The notes under the pieces: model-generated | What the model was told of the DNA's origin: nothing | Seen by the model: only the letters and a program-made list of their open reading frames with translations | Database searches by the model: none | In this document: in pieces, positions 54,584 through 62,170 of the stretch | How positions within the stretch are numbered: position 1 is the first letter of the stretch | How the letters are laid out: each line of letters opens with the position of its first letter | Translations under genes and position numbers: made by a program | Source: Agrobacterium albertimagni AOL15 | GTDB lineage: Bacteria > Pseudomonadota > Alphaproteobacteria > Rhizobiales > Rhizobiaceae | Assembly (NCBI RefSeq): GCF_000300855.1 | Contig: NZ_ALJF01000013.1 | Span: forward strand, 62,001-126,000 | Length of the DNA stretch: 64,000 bases | Direction: 5' to 3'

Positions 54584-55230
54584 TGGCAGCCAACACGCAG
54601 CAAATAACAGATGCCGATGAGCTTCCAATCGATCGGATTCGCGAAGCTTATGTAAAGCAGGGTTTTCGTTTCATAGAGCATCCGGGTTCTGAAGAGCTGC
54701 CGTCCTTTTTCGGCGGGTATCGTCCCGACGCAGTGGCGCTCAAGACTGGCCAGAACGTGGCCATACAGTTCATGCAGTCCCGGAAGGGGCAGCAAGGGTT
54801 ATCCTTCGAGGCAATCAGCAGGCTTTTTGTAGGTCAGCCCGATTGGCGTTTCGTCGTCAGTTATGGCGGGGCGGACCCTCAGGCGTCGAGCGCCCTGCCC
54901 ATTGCATCGGAGGCTGCGATCCGCAAGCAGCTGAATGATTTACGAGATTTGGGACAAAAGGGGCAGCGCCGGGCCGCTTTCGTGATGGGCTGGTCACTGC
55001 TGGAAGCGGCTTTGCATCGGGTGGACGAAGATGCAGATCATCGTCCGCGCAAACCCGGTACGGTGCTCGAGTCTCTCGCTCGGCTGGGCTATCTATCCCC
55101 CGAACGAGAGGTGCAGTTGAGACCCTTGGCACTTCTCCGTAATAGGATCGTGCATGGTGACATCACCTCCGAGCCATCCGTAGATGAACTAAAGGCCGTC
55201 TTCCAAGCGGTCGATGAGGCGCTCACCTGA
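54583..55230 (+). CDS. Nuclease-like plus HEPN-motif protein
   Basis: A 215-residue soluble protein. The N-terminal half (about 15-100) resembles a PD-(D/E)XK-type fold: IREAYVKQGFRFIEHP, then YRPDAVALKTGQNVAIQFMQSRKG, where typical members have PD followed by IEVK. Here the E and K positions read Q and M, so it may be inactive. The C-terminal half contains AFVMGWSLLEAALHRV and LLRNRIVHGD, the RNxxxH motif of HEPN ribonucleases. HEPN proteins act in RNA-based defence and toxin systems. It starts on the last base of the RusA-like gene's stop. Domain calls are by eye. Confidence 0.6.
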   Translation: MAANTQQITDADELPIDRIREAYVKQGFRFIEHPGSEELPSFFGGYRPDAVALKTGQNVAIQFMQSRKGQQGLSFEAISRLFVGQPDWRFVVSYGGADPQASSALPIASEAAIRKQLNDLRDLGQKGQRRAAFVMGWSLLEAALHRVDEDADHRPRKPGTVLESLARLGYLSPEREVQLRPLALLRNRIVHGDITSEPSVDELKAVFQAVDEALT

Positions 55231-55305
55231 CGGGCGAATGCTGTCCATTTATGCGCAGCCATCTTTGAGTTGTTCGCGTGCCTAGGTCTGGTGGGGAAGC
55301 TCTCC

Positions 55306-55683
55306 CTACCGCAACACCCCCGCCGCCAGCGCTCGTTGGATGCCCCTCACATCCGTGCCCTTCTTCAGCGTCTTCTTCAGCGGATCATGGCTCCCCGAGA
55401 CCCAGATCTTCAATTCACTGTCGAGGTCGAATGTGCCGGCGGTTTCGACGGAGAAGCGGGTAATGGCGCGGTAGGGGACGGACATGTAGTCGACCTTCGA
55501 GCCGGTAATGCCCTGCACGTCGATCAGGATCAGCCGCTTGTCGGTGAAGACGAAGACGTCGCGGATCACCCGGAAGGCGAGCGAGACGCGCTCACCCTCG
55601 ATCAACACGCCATCCAGCCGCTTGGCGAGATCGGCTGGATCGACGCTCGATCCATGGCCCAGCAATCCGTCGAACAAACCCAT
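55306..55683 (-). CDS. PH domain-containing protein (bacterial PH, YvbH/DUF1696 type)
   Basis: A 125-residue soluble protein consisting of one bacterial pleckstrin-homology domain: VLIEGERVSLAFRVIRDVFVFTDKRLILIDVQGITGSKVDYMSVPYRAITRFSVETAGTFDLDSELKIWVSG. The DVFVFTDKRLI and V.Y..I..YS-like VPYRAITRFSVE motifs are diagnostic. GGAGGAAGGAA precedes the ATG. Role unknown. Confidence 0.9.
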   Translation of the reverse strand: MGLFDGLLGHGSSVDPADLAKRLDGVLIEGERVSLAFRVIRDVFVFTDKRLILIDVQGITGSKVDYMSVPYRAITRFSVETAGTFDLDSELKIWVSGSHDPLKKTLKKGTDVRGIQRALAAGVLR

Positions 55684-55783
55684 TTCCTTCCTCCTGTGGT
55701 CGGTGTCGAAAATGGGAAGTCACGAAAGTCCCTTCAAGACGCTGTCTTCACGGGACGGAACTCTCGAAGGCTTGAACGGCTGT

Positions 55784-56089
55784 CTAGGTTCTGCCTTCCA
55801 GCGTCTCCACCCTCTGAGTGACATCATGAACGCTGGCTTCGATGCGCGAGAGAGACTCATCAAGCCTGCTCTGCATGTTGGCCAGGGAGCCGCCAATCTC
55901 CATCTTGATCATCAACTCCACGTCGTCGCGAAGCTCGGTCTCTCGCCGCTCGACGCGGCGGGTCAGGTCGTAGGTTGCATTGAGCAGCCGCATCATGTCG
56001 GCCATATCCTTGCGGACTTGGCGCAATTCCTCGATTTGCAGCCTGGACTGCGTTGCCAGGAAATCGAGACTGATATTGTCGGTGCTCAT
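55784..56089 (-). CDS. Coiled-coil protein of unknown function
   Basis: A 101-residue protein (MSTDNISLDFLATQSRLQIEELRQVRKDMADMM...) predicted to be almost entirely helical with heptad-like spacing up to DVTQRVETLEG. Such small proteins are common as coiled-coil accessory proteins in rhizobia. ATG 56089 has GGAGG nine bases upstream and is preferred over 56095, where the spacing is too short. Confidence 0.65.
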   Translation of the reverse strand: MSTDNISLDFLATQSRLQIEELRQVRKDMADMMRLLNATYDLTRRVERRETELRDDVELMIKMEIGGSLANMQSRLDESLSRIEASVHDVTQRVETLEGRT

Positions 56090-56168
56090 GCCCATCTGCC
56101 TCCGCGCAACACGAATGTAGCGCCTCGCAGGCCGGATGACAATTTGAGGACGCGCGCTGCCGTTGAGC

Positions 56169-56648
56169 TCAACCCACCCGCTCGTAAAACGCCTCCAGCT
56201 TCGCCACCTCCACGCCGAGCTTGGTCAGCGAGGCATGAACGCTCATATGCCGCTCGTCATGCAGGATGAACCAGTCGTCGAAACCGAACCGGGTTTTCGA
56301 ACCATCGGCGTCGGGAACGTCGCGGGAATACTGCCAGCGGAAGGCGCAGCCGGACTGTTCGCCCTCTGCCGTGCCGTCGATCAGCGTCTCGCGGCCCTCA
56401 TAGCGGTTTTCGCTGCGCTTCAGGATCGTCCAGGTCAGCGTGTCGGAATGACCGTCATCGAAAAAATAGTCTTCCGTCAGCGACAGCACATTGGCGCTCG
56501 CGTCGAAGCGCCCGCGGGCGTCGATCGTGAACCGGTTCTGGAAGCCGCCCAGCCTCCCGATGGTCATGCCATAGCCGCGCAGCGTGCCGGAGAAGAACTC
56601 CTCCAGAACGAACTTGGGCTCTTTGTCTGCAAAATCCTCGAGTTTCAA
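56169..56648 (-). CDS. DUF3833 family protein
   Basis: A 159-residue protein, MKLEDFADKEPKFVLEEFFSGTLRGYGMTIGRLGGFQNRFTIDARGRFDASANVLSLTEDYFFDDG, then WTILKRSENRYEGRETLIDGTAEGEQSGCAFRWQYSRDV and FILHDERHMSVHASLTKLGVEVAKLEAFYERV. This is the DUF3833 pattern, a lipocalin-like beta-rich family. The start is a TTG at 56648, decided by GAGGAGA at good spacing, rather than the ATG at 56687. Function unknown; no lipoprotein signal here. Confidence 0.83.
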   Translation of the reverse strand: MKLEDFADKEPKFVLEEFFSGTLRGYGMTIGRLGGFQNRFTIDARGRFDASANVLSLTEDYFFDDGHSDTLTWTILKRSENRYEGRETLIDGTAEGEQSGCAFRWQYSRDVPDADGSKTRFGFDDWFILHDERHMSVHASLTKLGVEVAKLEAFYERVG

Positions 56649-56801
56649 GGCGTCTCTCCTCGGTTGCCGAATGGTCCGGTGAAACACGGGGAAGGCGGCT
56701 CGGGTTCCCCTGGGAGATCAAGGCGCGCTTTAGCCCCTTACGCTTTTGCCTCCGCCGCGCTATCTGGTCATCCGACAACATCATCATCGAGGAGGATCAT
56801 C

Positions 56802-57695
56802 ATGGGCAAGCGGATCGTGTTTACCGGCGGCAGCGGCAAGGCGGGGCGCCATGTCGTGCCCTATCTCTTAGGTAAGGGACACAAGGTGTTGAATGTCGAC
56901 CGCGCCGTGCTCGACGTTCCAGGCGTGCATACCCTGCTGACCGACGTCACCGATGCCGGCGAGGTCTTCAACGCGCTCTCCTGCCATTTCGGCTATGACG
57001 GTTATGAACAGGAAGGCGGCCCGAAGCCGGTTGATGCGGTCGTGCATTTCGCCGCTGTCCCGCGCATCCTGATGCATCCCGACAACAAGACCTTCGCGGA
57101 AAACACCGTCTCGACCTACAACGTCATCGAGTCCGCCGCCAAGCTCGGCATCAAGAAGGTGATCATCGCATCTTCCGAGACCACCTATGGCGTCTGCTTT
57201 GCCGAAGGCGACAAGGACTACAAGGAATTCCCGCTCACCGAAGACTATGACGTCGATCCGATGGACTCTTACGGCCTGTCCAAGGTCGTCAACGAAAAGA
57301 CCGCCCGTGCCTTTGCCATGCGGTTCGGCATCGATGTTTACGCGCTGCGCATCGGCAATGTCATTTCGCCCGAGGATTACGCAAACTTCCCCGGCTATCT
57401 CGGCGATCCGCCATGCCGCAAGCGCAATGCCTGGTCCTATATCGATGCGCGCGATCTCGGCCAAATCGTCGATCTCTGCGTCGCAAAGGACGGCCTCGGC
57501 TTCCAGGTCTTCAACGCCGTCAACGACACGATCACCGCAACCGTGCCGACCCGCGAATTCCTGGCGAAATATGCCCCGAACACGCCGATCACGGGCGAGA
57601 TCGACGGCTTCGAGGCGCCGCTGTCGAACCGTAAGATCCGGGAACTCCTCGGCTTCAAGGAAGAGCACGACTGGCGCAAATATGTGAAGGTCTGA
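56802..57695 (+). CDS. NAD-dependent epimerase/dehydratase
   Basis: A 297-residue extended SDR. The cofactor motif VFTGGSGKAGRHVVPYL (TGGxGKAG variant), AVVHFAAVPRILM, the catalytic Ser-Thr region IIASSETTYG and YGLSKVVNE (Tyr and Lys pair) are present. It belongs to the NAD-dependent epimerase family acting on nucleotide sugars or sugar acids. GAGGAGGAT is the ribosome site. Substrate unknown; not in an evident sugar cluster. Confidence 0.9.
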   Translation: MGKRIVFTGGSGKAGRHVVPYLLGKGHKVLNVDRAVLDVPGVHTLLTDVTDAGEVFNALSCHFGYDGYEQEGGPKPVDAVVHFAAVPRILMHPDNKTFAENTVSTYNVIESAAKLGIKKVIIASSETTYGVCFAEGDKDYKEFPLTEDYDVDPMDSYGLSKVVNEKTARAFAMRFGIDVYALRIGNVISPEDYANFPGYLGDPPCRKRNAWSYIDARDLGQIVDLCVAKDGLGFQVFNAVNDTITATVPTREFLAKYAPNTPITGEIDGFEAPLSNRKIRELLGFKEEHDWRKYVKV

Positions 57696-57734
57696 CGACC
57701 CCCGCCGTTCAAATCTCGCTCACTCGAATGTCAG

Positions 57735-57757
57735 CCATCCGGAGCCGATCCGGATGG
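57735..57757. terminator. Perfect stem-loop, possible terminator
   Basis: CCATCCGGA (57735-57743) and TCCGGATGG (57749-57757) pair perfectly with loop GCCGA. No T run follows. It lies 40 bases after the epimerase gene. Confidence 0.4.
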
Positions 57758-57824
57758 AACATCGCAGTCAGTCTGCCATTATTCCCTTGTTATCGTAATA
57801 GACGAATGAATGAGGGAGACTGAT

Positions 57825-58343
57825 ATGGCCCAGGCACGCCGGATGGAATTGCGACTTCTCGATGAGACCGAGAAGGAACTGGTGGAAGCCTCGCGGCATC
57901 CGCACCTTGCCGAGCGGACGGATGAGGATCTCTCCTCGCTCCGCAAGAACCTGCGCGACCGCCGCGATCGCGCCCGTGACATCGCCAGCCGCCAGCGTCG
58001 CGAAATGCGTGGCAAGGCGGCTCCCTCGGGCGCGAAGCCCGCAGCAGACAATGCCGGCAGCCGCGAGAAGTTTGCCGCCCTCTCTGCCGCGCTCCAGCGC
58101 GTCAACGGCGAGATTGCCCGTCGCAAGCGCTTCTCCTCCCGCGAGGAGTTGAAGCGTAATGCCGAGAAGGCATTGGAAATGCGCCGCGCGGCGAGCCGCC
58201 CCAACCGCCCGACCTCGCGCCGTGCCAAGAAAGGCATGCGCTCGGTGCCCAATGAGCGCGGTCCGGACCTCGTCAATCCGATGGAAGTCGGACGCGTTTC
58301 GCAGTTCGTCAAGAACGGCCAGGCGCGGCGCGACAGCCGCTGA
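57825..58343 (+). CDS. Basic helical protein of unknown function
   Basis: A 172-residue, strongly basic and mostly helical protein. Sections such as LSSLRKNLRDRRDRARDIASRQRREMRG and RRAASRPNRPTSRRAKKGMRS are very rich in R and K, so nucleic acid binding is likely. It has no known domain. The ribosome site GAGGGAGA supports ATG 57825. A strong terminator follows. Homologs appear restricted to rhizobia as far as can be judged from memory. Confidence 0.7.
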   Translation: MAQARRMELRLLDETEKELVEASRHPHLAERTDEDLSSLRKNLRDRRDRARDIASRQRREMRGKAAPSGAKPAADNAGSREKFAALSAALQRVNGEIARRKRFSSREELKRNAEKALEMRRAASRPNRPTSRRAKKGMRSVPNERGPDLVNPMEVGRVSQFVKNGQARRDSR

Positions 58344-58375
58344 CGACATCACGTGAACACCGTTGGCAGTGAACC

Positions 58376-58405
58376 AGGGCGGCTTCGGCCGCCCTATCAT
58401 TTTTT
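58376..58405 (+). terminator. Rho-independent terminator
   Basis: AGGGCGGC (58376-58383) pairs with GCCGCCCT (58388-58395) across a TTCG tetraloop, followed by a T run ending at 58405. Confidence 0.92.
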
Positions 58406-58528
58406 AGGGGTAAAAACCTAAAATGGAGGATGAAACGGCGTCGTTTTTCACATATGAGGAACATGGAAAAACCCTGCATTTCTAGGGTTTGAAGACGGCC
58501 CCGGAAGATCAGCTTGCCAGAAAAGCGC

Positions 58529-58795
58529 ATGGAAATCGCCAACTACGCGCAAACCGAAGTGCGCGGCCAGAGCTTCGTCACCTTCGATGTGGCGATGCAG
58601 GGGCACGTGATCTCGACGATCGATGCCCCCATCCTTTCGGGGCGCATTCTCTGGTCTCATGCGGCAATTCACGGCTATCGCGATTTCGACCCGCGGGAAC
58701 GCACGGAGCTGGAGGCCGAGGTCGGCCGCCGCCTGAGCGGCGACACTGCCGCGGAAGACGGCGAGCGGAGCGGACGCCTCCACCGTCGGCACTGA
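58529..58795 (+). CDS. Small protein of unknown function
   Basis: An 88-residue protein starting MEIANYAQTEVRGQSFVTFDVAMQG, then SGRILWSHAAIHGYRDFDPRERTELEAEVGRRL and a basic tail. It looks like a single compact alpha/beta unit. Start is ATG 58529, or a TTG at 58514. It converges on the membrane protein gene at 58799. No family recognised. Confidence 0.5.
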   Translation: MEIANYAQTEVRGQSFVTFDVAMQGHVISTIDAPILSGRILWSHAAIHGYRDFDPRERTELEAEVGRRLSGDTAAEDGERSGRLHRRH

Positions 58796-58798
58796 TGC

Positions 58799-59485
58799 TC
58801 AAGCCGGCGCTAGCCAGCGCGGTAGCTCCAGCGCCACGCCGACCGCCACGACAAGGGCCACCGTGATCGCCACGAAAAAGGCGAGGAGAAAGAGCCCCGT
58901 CGCCCGAAGGCCGCCGATCCCGAGATCGCGCTGGAACCACCGGATTTCCGCCTGCCCGTACCAGACGACGGCACCAAGAAAAATGGCTGCCGCATAAGGC
59001 AGACCCCGATCTGCCGGAATCAGCAGACAGTCGACGGCAAGGCCAACCAGGAAAACAAAGGGCGCTGCCACATAGCACTGGCTGAAGAAGGGCGGGCGAA
59101 GCGTGGAGCGGGTCAGGATCAGCCCCTTGTTGCGGATCAGCGTCACGGCCATGACCATCGGAAAGATGCCGAAGACCACGCCGCGGAGGATCAGAAGATT
59201 GGACTGGGAATGGGTGAGAGCGTTGACTTCCGCTGAGGGAGCGACGGAGGGAAATGCCGTCGACAGTGCCTGGGAGAGCAACAGCGTGATCAACAGAAAC
59301 AGGGGCGGACTGATCGTGTCGTCATACTGGTCTTCCGGCCGGTCCTCCAGCTCGTCATCGGCATAGCGCATCATGCTGAGTGGCCGGGTAAAGGCGCGCC
59401 AGAAGGTCATTGGATAGAAGATCAGCCAGGAGAGGATCTCATAAAGCAACTCCTCCAACGACTTCAACAACCTCATGAAATCCAT
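58799..59485 (-). CDS. Polytopic membrane protein, Yip1-like
   Basis: A 228-residue protein. An amphipathic N-terminus (ELLYEILSWLIFYPMTFWRAFTRP) and a charged loop (DDELEDRPEDQYDDTISPPL) precede about five membrane helices (LFLLITLLLSQAL onward). The arrangement and the PLFLLIT.LLS motif resemble Yip1-domain permease-like proteins of unknown function common in Rhizobiaceae. ATG 59485 is followed by a second in-frame ATG at 59476. Confidence 0.65.
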   Translation of the reverse strand: MDFMRLLKSLEELLYEILSWLIFYPMTFWRAFTRPLSMMRYADDELEDRPEDQYDDTISPPLFLLITLLLSQALSTAFPSVAPSAEVNALTHSQSNLLILRGVVFGIFPMVMAVTLIRNKGLILTRSTLRPPFFSQCYVAAPFVFLVGLAVDCLLIPADRGLPYAAAIFLGAVVWYGQAEIRWFQRDLGIGGLRATGLFLLAFFVAITVALVVAVGVALELPRWLAPA

Positions 59486-59871
59486 AGATCACCCCGCCTG
59501 ACCGCCCGATGCCGCCATGGTGGCGGAGCAGGGGTTGCGCCGACGATGCCAGCCGCGAAGAGAGGGCGCAAGACCGGCACGGCAAACCCGCCGCACCCGA
59601 CCGATCTGCGTCCCGGGCCCAAACCATGTGTGACTTGCCCCATTCCCACGCGCGCCCCGGGGGGCTAGCCCTCATCCTGAGGCGGGAGCGTAGCGACCCT
59701 CGAAGGACGAGGGCGGATGGCAAAACTGCGGCCTCGATCCTTCGAGGCCTCGCCTTGCGAGGGCTCCTCAGGATGAAGAGCCAGTGCTTGTTGCCGGGCA
59801 GGGCGGATAGCGCTTGAGAATCGCAACACCCCCTGCCAGTGTCGCGGCCATTGTCAGTCCCCGGAGACCGA
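59486..59871. repeat. Intergenic region with palindromic repeat family A copy (59668-59780)
   Basis: CCTCATCCTGAGG at 59670-59682 pairs with CCTCAGGATGAAG at 59766-59778, with inner sequences GGGAGCGTAGCG, TCGAAGGACGAGGGC and GCCTCGATCCTTCGAGGC as in the array at 22940-23450. The rest of the gap (59486-59667 and 59781-59871) shows no gene. Confidence 0.7.
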
Positions 59872-60651
59872 ATGCTCGTCCTTTTCCGCAAGACGCCGAT
59901 CCTCGGCGCGCTTCTCGCCCAGGTCGTCGCCCTGCCTGTGGTGGCGGTCGTCACCGCGCCGCTGTCGACCTCGGTCGAGCGCCTGCCGCTGATCATGATT
60001 GCGCTCGTCCTGCAGGGAGCGCTTGCGGCACTGATCTGCGCGCTTCTGCGCCTTCCGCGCTGGTGGCTGCTGATTGCCTTCCTCTTTCCGCTCGCCATGG
60101 GCTCGGCACTCCTGCTCGGCAATCTGCCCGCCTGGCCCTTCGGCATCGCCTTTCTCGTTCTGGCGCTCGTCTTTTCCAACACCACGCGCGGCCGCGTGCC
60201 GCTCTATCTCACCAATCCCGAAACCGCCTCGGTGCTCAACGACCTGATGCGCGATCGCAAGGCCGTCCGCATGCTCGACCTTGGCTGCGGCCTCGGCGGC
60301 GTGGTCCGCGCGCTCGACGGCGAGGGCCGGCGGGCACGGGGCGTGGAGAATGCCCCGGCCGTCTATCTCGCAGCCCGTCTCTTGTCGCTCATCTCGGGCA
60401 AGGGCGAGATCCGCCGCGGCGATCTCTGGAAGACGGATGTCTCGCAGGAAGACCTCGTCTACGCCTTCCTTTCACCCGCCCCGATGACCGTCCTCTGGCA
60501 GAAACTGTCGCGCGAGATGAAGCCTGGCAGCCTCTTCGTCTCCAACAGTTTTCCGGTGCCGGATGTCGATCCGGATGAAATCTGGGAACTGTCGGACTCC
60601 CGCAAGACACGGCTTTTCCTCTATCCGATCGGGAAGCCGGAAGAGGGCTGA
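59872..60651 (+). CDS. Membrane-anchored class I SAM methyltransferase
   Basis: A 259-residue protein. Four membrane helices fill the first 110 residues (ILGALLAQVVALPVVAVVTA, LIMIALVLQGALAALICALL, WWLLIAFLFPLAMGSALLLG and GIAFLVLALVFS). A methyltransferase domain then has motif I VRMLDLGCGLGGVVRAL and the acidic GVENAPAVYLAARLLS, but is short, about 140 residues. The fusion implies a membrane-bound substrate such as a lipid or quinone precursor; none is identified. GGAG precedes the ATG. Confidence 0.78.
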   Translation: MLVLFRKTPILGALLAQVVALPVVAVVTAPLSTSVERLPLIMIALVLQGALAALICALLRLPRWWLLIAFLFPLAMGSALLLGNLPAWPFGIAFLVLALVFSNTTRGRVPLYLTNPETASVLNDLMRDRKAVRMLDLGCGLGGVVRALDGEGRRARGVENAPAVYLAARLLSLISGKGEIRRGDLWKTDVSQEDLVYAFLSPAPMTVLWQKLSREMKPGSLFVSNSFPVPDVDPDEIWELSDSRKTRLFLYPIGKPEEG

Positions 60652-60656
60652 GCGCT

Positions 60657-60707
60657 TTTCTTCTCCCTCATGGCAGGGAGGAGGCAACCGAAGGCCGGAT
60701 GAGGGGC
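60657..60707. repeat. Hairpin repeat, family C, copy 3 (diverged)
   Basis: TTCTTCTCCCTCATGGCAGGGAGGAGG then GGCCGGATGAGGGG matches the other family C copies at 25713 and 27864 with several changes. It lies directly after the methyltransferase stop. Confidence 0.55.
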
Positions 60708-60783
60708 AAGGGACGCCAAACTCGGCCGCGCGTCGCGCCGGTGACCTCTCACGTCACCGCTGCCTCCCGCATCTCAACGCGGA

Positions 60784-61317
60784 TCAACGTGACCCGAAGC
60801 CGGCCGCATCAAGCATTTTGCGAAGCTCTGTGTCTGTCGCCTGTTCCAGAGACAGCAGACCGAGATAGCCATCGCCCTCTCGTGCCAGCGCCGACCAGAA
60901 GGCCGGTTCGGTCTTCAAGCCCTGCCGCCGCAGCGCCAGAATGGCCTCTTTCAACCCGTCACCGCCAAGCGCCAGCAGCCGCCGCTCGATCTCGAAATGG
61001 CGCCAGCCGAACTGTTCGGCAACGGGCAGGGGGCTGGCGAAGATTTCGAAATCCCACCCGCATGCTTGAAACGTCGCGATCACCGGCCGGTCGTCCGCTA
61101 TCCACTGCCAGATGCGAAACCCGCTCATCCCGCCATAGGACCGCACCACATCGGCAACAAACGCCTCGGCATTCGGCGCACAGCAGAGAATGTCGATATC
61201 GCTGGTCAGGGTATCGACCCCGAGAGGCGGCGTGCCCGCGATATGCGGATCATAGGCCGCAAGGGTCTTGAGGATGCCGATCTGGTGCACGGCAGTCTGA
61301 TAGTCGGTCCGCGACAC
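60784..61317 (-). CDS. DUF4269 nucleotidyltransferase-fold protein
   Basis: A 177-residue protein. IGILKTLAAYDPHIAGTPPLGVDTLTSDIDILCCA carries the SDIDIL nucleotidyltransferase signature, and ACGWDFEIFASPLPVAEQFGWRHFEIERRLLALGGDGLKEAILALRRQGLKTEPAFWSAL matches DUF4269. Catalytic aspartates are present, so it may transfer a nucleotide to an unknown acceptor. It is a single gene. Confidence 0.85.
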   Translation of the reverse strand: MSRTDYQTAVHQIGILKTLAAYDPHIAGTPPLGVDTLTSDIDILCCAPNAEAFVADVVRSYGGMSGFRIWQWIADDRPVIATFQACGWDFEIFASPLPVAEQFGWRHFEIERRLLALGGDGLKEAILALRRQGLKTEPAFWSALAREGDGYLGLLSLEQATDTELRKMLDAAGFGSR

Positions 61318-61553
61318 TGGCTCGCCCCGAGAGAGGATTGGCCTGCGTACCTAACGCCGGCGGGGGAGCGGATCAAGCTTGGTCGTTCAGGGGGCGGGCT
61401 TGAAACCCGTAAGGTTCTGGCAGAGGCTTTGTCGCGATGACTTTCCCCTCCCGCGCAAGCAGGAGCGGTCATTGGTTCGTCTAGTTCTGGAACAAACCCA
61501 ACATCGGGACGCTATGTCTCCTAAGGGCATGAACAGGCGACGGGAGAGATGAC

Positions 61554-62015
61554 TTGTCAGAGACCACGACGCGATCAGGAAGCACGCGGGCCTATGTTGC
61601 GGATACGCTGGCCTTGATCCTTTTCTTCACCACAACCGGCATCATCAATGAACGGTTCATTGCCGGAATGACTTGGGAGCAGGTGCTTCATGCACGTCTG
61701 ATCGGAGGCGTTCTGATGGTTCCGGTGGGACGGCCTTATGGCATGTGGCGCGACTGGATGATGAGCCATGCGAAGGAAACACGCGTTTCCCAGCTTTTCT
61801 GGGACAGTTCGGCACTGATGAGCTTTCAGGTGCCGATTTACGCGGCGATCATCGCATTCAGCGGAGCCACCGGGGATGGGCTGATACGGGGTGTGCTGGG
61901 TGCAGCACTAATGATGATCGTGCTCGGCCGACCCTACGGAGCGTTCCTCAACTGGATACGGCACCTCTTCGGGCTGCCGCCTGGAGGCGAAAAGCCGATG
62001 TCACTGAACACCTGA
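61554..62015 (+). CDS. alaE: AlaE-like L-alanine exporter
   Basis: A 153-residue protein with four membrane helices. The repeated motif RPYGMWRDWM and RPYGAFLNWIRHLFG (one per half) with the N-terminal YVADTLALILFFTTTGIINERFIAGMTWEQVLHAR match the AlaE family, which exports L-alanine. The start is a TTG at 61554 preceded by GGGAGAG; a weak EcfG-like GGAAC-16-CGCT lies at 61489-61513. Full length for the family. Confidence 0.87.
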   Translation: MSETTTRSGSTRAYVADTLALILFFTTTGIINERFIAGMTWEQVLHARLIGGVLMVPVGRPYGMWRDWMMSHAKETRVSQLFWDSSALMSFQVPIYAAIIAFSGATGDGLIRGVLGAALMMIVLGRPYGAFLNWIRHLFGLPPGGEKPMSLNT

Positions 62016-62170
62016 ACGCAAGGGAAATTTCGGGCCGGTCACAGCCCCAACTGCGTTAAGCCGATGCAGTCCTTTTGGCTTCACCCAACCGATCTACGTC
62101 TACCCGAAAGCAACTGCCGCTTCACCGGCTCTTAACGGCATCAAAAGCTTTCTGCGCTATCGCAAAGTCT

